Below, in pieces: positions 1-5,203 of a stretch of DNA of 11,540 nt (position 1 is the first letter of the stretch; every line of letters starts with the position of its first letter). The stretch covers positions 1 through 11,540 of the forward strand of contig NZ_CAMIHD010000035.1 of the NCBI RefSeq assembly GCF_946222835.1, given 5' to 3'. This DNA is from an uncultured Corynebacterium sp. Its GTDB lineage: Bacteria > Actinomycetota > Actinomycetes > Mycobacteriales > Mycobacteriaceae. Position numbers and translations under genes: made by a program. The notes below the pieces were generated by a model. It was given only the letters and a program-made list of their open reading frames with translations, ran no database searches and was not told the origin of the DNA.

Positions 1-23
1 ATAAAAAGTACATTGGCACACTA

Positions 24-38
24 TTGAGTTCTCAAACA
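24..38 (-). promoter_or_regulatory. boxA-like rRNA antitermination motif
   Basis: On the minus strand the sequence is TGTTTGAGAACTCAA, running on into TAGTGTGCCA. This motif is recurrent before actinobacterial 16S genes and in their rRNA spacers. By analogy with mycobacterial rrn leaders it should load the Nus factors that stop premature termination of the long untranslated rRNA transcript. The role is inferred from motif similarity. Confidence 0.5.
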
Positions 39-136
39 TCATCACCACACAACAACCACACACTTTCGCATGTAGCTCGTCGTGAGCAAAGAGAATTTTG
101 TTTTGTCAGGGCCTGTTTTCCTATCGCCGCTTCAGC

Positions 137-156
137 CAGGAACTTTAATGTTCCTG
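137..156 (-). repeat. Perfect 7-bp stem-loop in the rRNA leader
   Basis: CAGGAAC (137-143) and GTTCCTG (150-156) are exact reverse complements around a 6-base AT-rich loop. No T-tract follows on either strand, so it does not look like an intrinsic terminator. It lies about 100 bases before the boxA-like motif on the minus strand. It could be a boxB-like or RNase-processing hairpin of the pre-rRNA leader; that role is inference. Confidence 0.5.
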
Positions 157-246
157 TGGGGCGCTGTCGGTCGCGCTGACTCGTATTAAGTTACACAGCG
201 ACTTAAACAAACACAAATCCCCAGGTAAATGCTCCTTTTGAGTGGT

Positions 247-1218
247 TTAAGATATGCCCATCCAAGCACTCATTCCGCCACGGTGTGCATTTGCTCGGCG
301 AATGTAGCTGGGCAGCGTCAATGCCCAGACTGCATAGAAGGCAACCGCCAACAAAAGCTGGGCTCCCGCGGAGACCGGCACTAGAGTATGCAGAAGAGCC
401 ATCCCGGCAACGAGGACCAGATAGAGAGCCACTAGGTGCCAGTTCTTCTTGCCTAGAAATTCCACACTGACCACCACAGGGGCGCAGGTGGCACTAAGCA
501 GCACGATGTCCGCCACAAGTTCGCCGTCGTTCGCCAGTACTGCGCTAAAGATGCTCGCGACTAGGACAGGTATCAGGCCGAGCACGGCAGCATGCCGGGA
601 CCAAACAGCACGGCTTCCACCAAGTACCGTGTATTCGCGCAGAGATACTCGCAAGCTGTGGAGAGCTGCAGCGAACATCGCAAATGACAGTGCCCAAATG
701 AAGATGCCAAGGAAACCAAGCAGCGGAACTTCCTCCTTATACCGGTTAAGCACATACCCGATTGCTTGCGCCAGACACGCTGCACCCCATGCCTTGACCT
801 GCGGGCGGTATATCGCTTGCCCAGCCAAGGTGCGGGGGAACCATCCGAAGCCGCTTGAGGGTTGGGTGCCGGTGGTGGTGTACCCGGTCCGTTGAGGCGC
901 AGCTTTGCGGTACATGGCCCACGCCGCTGCGACGGCATAAATGGGCAATGCCCACCACAGCTGCACGGTGAGGGCGCCAATAGCTGCCGCCAATGCGCTC
1001 AGAGCAACGAGACTGCGGCGATGCTCATTCCAGATTTTCGAGCCCAGACCCACCAGCTGGTACTTCTTAAAGTCTGGTGCCAGGGTAGGTATTAGCGACA
1101 AGGAAAAGATCACCGGGAACACGTTCCACGTTCCCTGCGCCATGACGGGCATAACCAACAAAGCTAAAAAGAAGAAGGACCAGCTCCACCAATCGCCTAG
1201 GTACCACAGGAGTTTCAT
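247..1218 (-). CDS. Polytopic membrane protein, probable permease partner of the upstream ABC ATPase
   Basis: A 323-residue, very hydrophobic protein. About nine to ten membrane segments can be picked out, roughly at residues 12-30, 32-47, 68-103 (two), 140-156, 168-190, 210-230, 234-254, 262-282 and 284-304. A polar loop at about 104-135 contains a TTTGTQPSSG stretch. There is no signal peptide, no nucleotide-binding motif and no named family that I recognise. Its start codon overlaps the stop of the ABC ATPase gene in an ATGA, so the two are translationally coupled. This is the usual arrangement for the membrane subunit of a YtrA/YtrB-type exporter. Permease function is therefore inferred from context, and the substrate is unknown. 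The stop codon (TAA at 247-249) lies next to the rRNA leader, with no clear terminator of its own. Confidence 0.8.
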   Translation of the reverse strand: MKLLWYLGDWWSWSFFFLALLVMPVMAQGTWNVFPVIFSLSLIPTLAPDFKKYQLVGLGSKIWNEHRRSLVALSALAAAIGALTVQLWWALPIYAVAAAWAMYRKAAPQRTGYTTTGTQPSSGFGWFPRTLAGQAIYRPQVKAWGAACLAQAIGYVLNRYKEEVPLLGFLGIFIWALSFAMFAAALHSLRVSLREYTVLGGSRAVWSRHAAVLGLIPVLVASIFSAVLANDGELVADIVLLSATCAPVVVSVEFLGKKNWHLVALYLVLVAGMALLHTLVPVSAGAQLLLAVAFYAVWALTLPSYIRRANAHRGGMSAWMGIS

Positions 1219-2018
1219 GCTTTCTCCTCCATTGCCAAGACCGCGCGCTCTAAGGAGACCTCATTAACGCGCAGACCGTAGGCCTGGGCAATGCGGAAAA
1301 TGGGGTCGGGGGAGGCGGAGCGGGCATCGATAAGCGCGCGGTCCCCTAATGGCGTGGTTTTCCTACCTAGCGCAGGGAGGCCAAGCTCTTCGACCGCTGC
1401 GGTGAGGGACTCGGATGGTCCGGTGAGCTCCAGAATTCCCCCGATGAAGTCATCGATTGGACCGGAAATTGGATTATCCCCCATGAGGGAAACGGTATCG
1501 AGGAGGCCCGCCACCTCATTGAGGTGATGGGTGGAAATGATCATGGTGCGGCCGTGTTCCTCACGTAGCACCTGATAAAAGAGCTCGCGGCGCTGTACAT
1601 CGAGGCCGAGATAGGGTTCGTCGAGAAGCATGACTTCACAGCCAGAAGCAACGGCGAAGATGAAGCCCACGGCAGACTTTTGCCCGCGGGACAGGGAAGA
1701 ATAAGCCTTGGCCGGAACATCGAAACGAACCAGCAGCTCATTAAACCGGTCATCGTTCCAGCGCGGCCAGCGTGTCTTTCCTATGACGCCCAGCTTTCCG
1801 ATGCCCCAGGAATCCGGCAGCGGGTTATCAATCCCCATCAAAATGACCCGATTGAGAACCGATTGCTTATCAAAGGGCTTCTCTCCAAAGACCGTGATAT
1901 CGCCTGATTGGATTTGGCCGGCAATCTTGCGCAAGAGCGTGGTTTTACCTATGCCGTTGGGGCCAACTAAGCCGTGCGTCAGGCCATCGGCAAAGGTGAA
2001 ATCTCGTGTCTTAATCAT
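1215..2018 (-). CDS. ABC transporter ATP-binding protein (YtrB/BcrA-like), short N-terminus
   Basis: A 267-residue ATPase that should hydrolyse ATP to power the membrane protein encoded next. Visible motifs are Walker A GPNGIGKTT (residues 19-27), the signature LSRGQ (109-113), Walker B VMLLDE with catalytic E134, D-loop GLD (138-140) and the H-loop STHH around H164. The usual Q-loop glutamine is not evident: residues 62-65 read GIDN. Only 18 residues precede Walker A, whereas this class normally has about 35-40. The first strand and the aromatic A-loop that stacks on adenine therefore appear to be missing. No upstream in-frame start exists, because a TGA at 2049-2051 closes the frame after ten codons without ATG, GTG or TTG. 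The start overlaps the GntR stop as ATGA, and the stop overlaps the membrane-protein start in the same way. Residues 85-105 (RWPRWNDDRF) resemble ATPases paired with YtrA-type GntR regulators. Confidence 0.9.
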   Translation of the reverse strand: MIKTRDFTFADGLTHGLVGPNGIGKTTLLRKIAGQIQSGDITVFGEKPFDKQSVLNRVILMGIDNPLPDSWGIGKLGVIGKTRWPRWNDDRFNELLVRFDVPAKAYSSLSRGQKSAVGFIFAVASGCEVMLLDEPYLGLDVQRRELFYQVLREEHGRTMIISTHHLNEVAGLLDTVSLMGDNPISGPIDDFIGGILELTGPSESLTAAVEELGLPALGRKTTPLGDRALIDARSASPDPIFRIAQAYGLRVNEVSLERAVLAMEEKA

Positions 2019-2389
2019 GAGTACATTCCTCGGCTTTCTGCAACGCGATCAAATAGGTCATGGAGTTGGGCGCGGTGGTATCCCAGTCGCACAGCTTCAT
2101 CGACCAGCGGGGCCATGTATTCCGCTGCGAAATCGGCGCGGCGGCGCTCGCGAATTTTCGCTAAGGCACCGTCTGCGACAAACATGCCGATACCGCGACG
2201 CTTATCCAGCACACCGATATCCACTAGGAGGCTTATCCCCTTGCGAGCGGTGGCCGGGTTGATGTTGTGGAAATCTGCAAGCTCGTTCGTGGACGGAGCC
2301 CGGTCCCCCTCGCCCAGGGTTCCGTCCACAATGGCGTCTTCCACCAAGGAAGCAATCTGGCGGAAGAGTGGTTGGGTGGAATTATCCAT
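2015..2389 (-). CDS. GntR-family transcriptional regulator, YtrA subfamily
   Basis: A 124-residue protein with an N-terminal GntR winged helix: entry helix at about 6-22, helix-turn-helix at about 32-56 (recognition helix near NPATARKGISLL) and wing KRRGIGMFV (63-71). The C-terminal part is only about 50 residues and helical. That length is the mark of the YtrA subfamily, which lacks the large ligand domains of the FadR and HutC subfamilies. Such proteins usually repress their own operon with an ABC exporter and are released by cell-envelope-active compounds; the ligand here is unknown. The gene leads an operon with the ABC ATPase (4-base overlap) and the membrane protein. The start is ATG at 2387-2389, preceded on the minus strand by GAGGG. 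A strong inverted repeat lies just upstream and is probably its own operator. Confidence 0.9.
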   Translation of the reverse strand: MDNSTQPLFRQIASLVEDAIVDGTLGEGDRAPSTNELADFHNINPATARKGISLLVDIGVLDKRRGIGMFVADGALAKIRERRRADFAAEYMAPLVDEAVRLGYHRAQLHDLFDRVAESRGMYS

Positions 2390-2403
2390 TAACCCTCGGT
2401 TCG

Positions 2404-2431
2404 TTGGTTAGTTACTTGTGTAACCAACCAT
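2404..2431. promoter_or_regulatory. 12-4-12 inverted repeat, probable GntR/YtrA autoregulatory operator
   Basis: The left arm TTGGTTAGTTAC (2404-2415) and the right arm GTAACCAACCAT (2420-2431) match as reverse complements at 10 of 12 positions around a 4-base spacer. The inner GTTAC/GTAAC pairs are perfect. The site lies 15-42 bases upstream of the GntR start codon and overlaps the probable -10 element, which is where a repressor would block transcription. Binding by the adjacent regulator is inferred from position and symmetry. Confidence 0.65.
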
Positions 2432-2455
2432 ATTGGCAACAACCCACCCCCGCAA
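2427..2455 (-). promoter_or_regulatory. Candidate promoter of the GntR-ABC-membrane protein operon
   Basis: On the minus strand TTGCGG (2450-2455) is followed after 17 bases by TATGGT (2427-2432), a plausible sigma-A-type pair with a weak -35. Transcription would start near 2420, inside the inverted repeat, giving a leader of about 30 bases. This is a pattern match only. Confidence 0.4.
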
Positions 2456-2592
2456 TACTTCCAAAGAGAAAACTTTTTTGCCCCTACTGCGCTGGGATTT
2501 TGTCCAAGGTTATCGACGTTTTGTGACTAATGGGGCACACTGGAAACCACAAAGAATTTTATTTAGAACAATTAGAACGGAACTTAGGAGCC

Positions 2593-3690
2593 ATGCTTGA
2601 ACGCACACTTGTCTTTGTCGATACCTCATACTTGCTCGCAAGCTTCTATAACTCATGGGACACGGGGGCTCGCGCGCAACTAGAAATCGATCTGCCCGAG
2701 GTGGTCAGCACCATGGGCGGAATGATCGAGAACCAACTGGGAACCCCGATCCAACGCCAATACTGGTATGACGGCATTCCCGATACCGGCCCACATCGTT
2801 ACCAGCGAGCCCTGCGCACCTGCGAAGGCGTACAGCTGCGCACCGGCCAGCTCATCGAATGGGGCGAGCGCCGCACCCAAAAGGCCGTAGATACTCGCCT
2901 CGTAGCAGATATGGTGATCGCCGCCATGAAAGGCCAATTCACTGATTTCGTTCTCGTCAGCGGCGATGCGGACATGATTCCCGGCGCCCAAGCGGCCGTG
3001 GATAACGGCATCCGCGTCCATCTTTATGGGTTTGGCTGGGACTCCATGTCCTCCGCCCTGCGCCATGCCTGCGATTCCACCACCATCTTGGACCCGCGCG
3101 AGGACTTCGCAGACGCTATGGAATTGCAGGTCCTAGAAGGCCCGCTTCCGCCTGTGGTACGCGAAAGCGCGGACAAGGACGGCGAGGAAATGCCAGAGCC
3201 GGACGAATGTGGCGAGCCTTCGGAGGTAGAAGCAGCCTTCGGCGCCACCGAGAAGCCCACCCCAGCCCCCACGCCGAAGCCAGCGCCGCCAAAGGCAGAC
3301 ACTACAGAGGACTCCGCTGCCGAGGAGGACGCTCCGGCAGAGAAACCAGCACCAAAGCCATCCATGATGGCCCCTCGCCGCAAACTGCGCTCTAAGTATG
3401 TTCCACTGCCAGAAGAAGTGTGGAGCTCGGCTGGATTCCAGTCCCCCTTCGACGTGGGCCAGCAATACGCCTCGTGGTGGTTCGATAACGCTGCTAGCAC
3501 CGAGCAGCGCGATCAGGCACATCTGCTTTCTGGCGGTGGGCTGCCCCCGGAGATCGACCGCCCACTATTGCAATTTGCTTGCGAAACCCTGCACGAATAC
3601 ACCCTGACCGAGACCCAGCGCGTGAATTTACGCGATGGCTTCCACTCAGGGATTCGCGGAGTTTTGATTAATGTTCGCCGGCAGAATTAA
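2593..3690 (+). CDS. NYN-domain (LabA/PIN-like) protein, putative RNase, with a C-terminal conserved region
   Basis: The protein has 365 residues from the ATG at 2593; the frame is open to an ATG at 2530 (386 residues). I prefer 2593. AGGAG stands just before it, the product then opens directly with the first strand (MLERTLVFVDTS), and the upstream 63 bases are AT-rich with three TTA codons. Residues about 4-165 form a NYN/PIN-like nuclease fold, with acidic residues at D10 (VFVD), D100 and D106 (VDTRLVAD) and D125/D127 (VSGDAD). These are the positions that bind metal in this superfamily. A Pro/Glu/Ala-rich linker (about 185-260) contains KPTPAPTPKPAPP and leads to a basic patch (RRKLRSK). 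A helical C-terminal region of about 100 residues follows, including a WWFDNA motif. Metal-dependent RNA cleavage is expected from the family but not shown. The stop overlaps the convergent pspA gene by 4 bases. Confidence 0.85.
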   Translation: MLERTLVFVDTSYLLASFYNSWDTGARAQLEIDLPEVVSTMGGMIENQLGTPIQRQYWYDGIPDTGPHRYQRALRTCEGVQLRTGQLIEWGERRTQKAVDTRLVADMVIAAMKGQFTDFVLVSGDADMIPGAQAAVDNGIRVHLYGFGWDSMSSALRHACDSTTILDPREDFADAMELQVLEGPLPPVVRESADKDGEEMPEPDECGEPSEVEAAFGATEKPTPAPTPKPAPPKADTTEDSAAEEDAPAEKPAPKPSMMAPRRKLRSKYVPLPEEVWSSAGFQSPFDVGQQYASWWFDNAASTEQRDQAHLLSGGGLPPEIDRPLLQFACETLHEYTLTETQRVNLRDGFHSGIRGVLINVRRQN

Positions 3691-4424
3691 TCGCCGGACT
3701 CGAGCTCTTTCTTCTTCTTAAGATCCGCCCGAATGGCATCAAGGCGTGCAGTCGCCTTCATGTCATTGCCGGCGGCTTTAATCTCACTAATGCGATCGCC
3801 GCCGGTGGCATGCTGCAATTCTTGAGCACCTAGGGCATCGGCGTAGCGCTTTTCAATCTTGGCACGCACAGAATCAAGAGTGGGTACGGCATCATCCGGG
3901 TTTAGCTGATTCATAGAATCAATTGCCTGGGCGTTCTTTTCTTGCATAGCCGCCTGATCCGCCTGGGCTTCCAGCTGGCTAACCTGTGCTAGCTGCTCCT
4001 TCAAGCGCGCCTCAGACTGCTGCTGCTGGCTCTTGGCCTGCGCAGCAGCCTGTTCCGCTGCGGCGTACTGTTGCTTGACGTCTTCGAGCTCTTGCTCCAC
4101 CGCAACTAGCTGAGAGGCAACAACCTCTGCAGCCTGGTTGTACTCGGAAGCTTTCTGCGGATCGTCCGCTGAATCCGCCAGCTCCAACGCCCGCTGAGTT
4201 TGAGATTGGTAGTCCTGCTGGGATTTAACCAGGCGGTCCATCTGCATTTCCAGCTGAGACTTATGGCCGATGATTTCTGCGGCGTGCTCAGAAATCTGCT
4301 GGTGCTGCTCCTTGGCTGCCTGAACAGCCTGCTGGATCTGCACCTTCGGATCAGCGTTCTCATCAATCTTCTGATCGAAGGAACTCATCATGTACTTCCA
4401 ACCTTTGCTGAAAGGGTTAGCCAT
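3687..4424 (-). CDS. pspA: PspA/IM30-family membrane-remodelling stress protein
   Basis: A 245-residue, highly charged protein with a long coiled coil (about residues 25-185) rich in Gln, Ala and Glu. A short amphipathic N-terminus (MANPFSKGWKYMMSSF) comes first, and a helical, lysine-rich tail ends the protein. This fits the PspA/IM30 family, bacterial relatives of ESCRT-III that assemble on the inner face of the cytoplasmic membrane and protect it when it is damaged. It is slightly longer than E. coli PspA (222 residues), with extra glutamine-rich sequence in the coil (SQQQQSEAR). The start is ATG at 4422-4424 with a strong AAAGGAGAA (4429-4437) six bases upstream. It lies downstream of trxA, but a terminator separates them, so it has its own promoter or depends on read-through. 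Its 3' end overlaps the convergent NYN gene by 4 bases. Confidence 0.88.
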   Translation of the reverse strand: MANPFSKGWKYMMSSFDQKIDENADPKVQIQQAVQAAKEQHQQISEHAAEIIGHKSQLEMQMDRLVKSQQDYQSQTQRALELADSADDPQKASEYNQAAEVVASQLVAVEQELEDVKQQYAAAEQAAAQAKSQQQQSEARLKEQLAQVSQLEAQADQAAMQEKNAQAIDSMNQLNPDDAVPTLDSVRAKIEKRYADALGAQELQHATGGDRISEIKAAGNDMKATARLDAIRADLKKKKELESGD

Positions 4425-4440
4425 TATCTTCTCCTTTGGA

Positions 4441-4491
4441 AATAAAAAAGACGCTTTCTAGCGAGTTTAGCGATACTCACCAGAAAGCGCC
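4441..4491 (-). terminator. Intrinsic terminator of trxA
   Basis: On the minus strand GGCGCTTTCT (4491-4482) pairs with AGAAAGCGTC (4459-4450), ten pairs including one G-U. A T-rich run, TTTTTTATT (4449-4441), follows at once. The 22-base loop contains a smaller GAGT/ACTC stem. It lies 18 bases after the trxA stop and just before the pspA ribosome binding site, so it uncouples the two genes. Confidence 0.8.
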
Positions 4492-4508
4492 GAGGAAGCT
4501 AGTAGGTA

Positions 4509-4877
4509 TTAGCCCTGCGCATTTTGCTCTTCTACCTGGCGGCGGACCTCTGCCATGTCGAGTTCCTTAACCTGCTTGAGTAAGTCTTCCAATGCTGCAG
4601 GTGGCAGCGCGCCAGCCTCACGGAATACCAAGATGCCATCGCGGAAGATCATCAGCGTTGGAATGGACTGAATCTCCAGCGCGGATGCGAGGCCCTGGTT
4701 AGCCTCGGTATCAAGCTTGGCAAAGGTAGCATCCGTGTGCTCTTCGGAGGCCTTTTCAAAAACCGGCGCAAAGCGCTTGCAAGGTCCGCACCAATCGGCC
4801 CAAGCGTCTACGAGCGTAATGCCTTCACCGGTAACGGTTTCTTCAAAGTTTTCTTCGGTGACATCGATAGTAGCCAT
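4509..4877 (-). CDS. trxA: Thioredoxin
   Basis: A 122-residue thioredoxin that reduces protein disulphides in the cytoplasm, itself recycled by thioredoxin reductase. The active site WCGPC is at residues 29-33 and the cis-proline is P73 in SIPT. Spacing and length are typical, with a C-terminal extension of about 15 residues (AEVRRQVEEQNAQG) beyond the last core helix. The start is ATG at 4875-4877, where the protein begins MATIDVTEENF. AAAGGAG (4889-4895) lies 11 bases upstream, a rather long spacing. The frame stays open upstream to 5105, but that would run antisense through copZ and has no support. The gene diverges from the copper operon, with 117 bases between the starts. Whether CsoR also controls it is unknown, because no clear minus-strand promoter can be placed relative to the copper operator. 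Confidence 0.93.
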   Translation of the reverse strand: MATIDVTEENFEETVTGEGITLVDAWADWCGPCKRFAPVFEKASEEHTDATFAKLDTEANQGLASALEIQSIPTLMIFRDGILVFREAGALPPAALEDLLKQVKELDMAEVRRQVEEQNAQG

Positions 4878-4932
4878 AGTTGTTCTAACTCCTTTGCGGA
4901 TTGCTTTATTCCCCAACGTACATGAAATATCC

Positions 4933-4961
4933 TTGTCATATACCCCTAGGGGGTATAAAAT
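4933..4961 (+). promoter_or_regulatory. Promoter of the copZ-copA operon
   Basis: TTGTCA (4933-4938), a 17-base spacer and TAAAAT (4956-4961). Each hexamer differs from consensus at one position. The spacer is occupied almost entirely by the CsoR-type palindrome, which also runs into the -10. The expected transcript start near 4968 leaves a leader of about 27 bases that includes the copZ ribosome binding site. Confidence 0.75.
4939..4957. promoter_or_regulatory. CsoR-type copper operator
   Basis: TATACCCC (4939-4946), a TAG centre, then GGGGTATA (4950-4957): perfect 8-base arms. This GC-boxed, AT-flanked palindrome is the form recognised by CsoR, the Cu(I)-released repressor of copper efflux genes in Gram-positive bacteria. 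Its place between the -35 and -10, directly upstream of a chaperone and a copper ATPase, supports the assignment. No csoR gene lies in the window. Confidence 0.8.
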
Positions 4962-4994
4962 GAGCCCAGAAACCAACCCTAAGAAAGGATCATT

Positions 4995-5195
4995 ATGAGC
5001 ACCAAGAACTACACCGTAGAGGGCATGACCTGCGGACATTGCGAAATGTCGGTAAAAGAAGAGGTCGGTGAAATTTCCGGCGTTAGCGAGGTCACTGCGG
5101 ACCATACCACCGGCGCCGTCACGGTTACTGGCACCGATTTCACCGATGAACAGGTAGCGGCCGCCGTGGCAGAGGCCGGCTACACGCTGAAGTAG
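4995..5195 (+). CDS. copZ: CopZ-like copper chaperone (HMA domain)
   Basis: A 66-residue single heavy-metal-associated domain with the metal-binding loop GMTCGHC (residues 10-16; C13 and C16 bind Cu(I)). The fold is complete and ends at GYTLK, as in small CopZ proteins. It buffers cytoplasmic Cu(I) and delivers it to the CopA ATPase encoded next. AAAGGA (4984-4989) lies five bases before the ATG. The stop is eight bases from the copA start, so the two are cotranscribed from the CsoR-type promoter. Silver could also be bound, but the operator and pump point to copper. Confidence 0.92.
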   Translation: MSTKNYTVEGMTCGHCEMSVKEEVGEISGVSEVTADHTTGAVTVTGTDFTDEQVAAAVAEAGYTLK

Positions 5196-5203
5196 GAACG
5201 ATC

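Larger units (their letters stand above)
1..246 (-). promoter_or_regulatory. Probable rRNA operon leader and promoter region (rrn lies left of the window)
   Basis: No protein gene is visible here. Read on the minus strand, bases 38-24 give TGTTTGAGAACTCAA followed by TAGTGTGCCA. This is the characteristic actinobacterial motif in rRNA leaders and spacers, thought to carry the boxA-like antitermination signal. A 16S gene would therefore start to the left of base 1 and run leftwards. Possible minus-strand promoter hexamers lie at 183-216: TAATAC (183-188) with TTTGTT 17 bases upstream, or TAACTT (188-193) with TTGTGT 17 bases upstream. Neither is close to consensus. A GC-rich stretch follows the -10, as is common at growth-rate-controlled rRNA promoters. 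The leader identity rests on motif recognition, because no mature rRNA sequence is inside the window. The same motif could also belong to a 16S-23S spacer, but the protein gene immediately upstream argues against that. Confidence 0.6.

Noticed and set aside
2530..2592. NYN gene start at ATG 2530
   Set aside because: There is no ribosome binding site, the DNA is AT-rich with three TTA codons, and the NYN fold begins right at the ATG at 2593, which follows AGGAG. It cannot be fully excluded, since the AGGAG-ATG spacing is short.
3240..3360. Pro/Ala/Lys-rich stretch as a DNA tandem repeat
   Set aside because: The repetition (KPTPAPTPKPAPP and similar) is low-complexity protein sequence of a linker, without a fixed DNA repeat unit.
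4509..5105. 198-residue version of thioredoxin starting at 5105
   Set aside because: The extra 76 residues run antisense through copZ and the copper promoter. The ATG at 4877 has a ribosome binding site and gives a normal thioredoxin.
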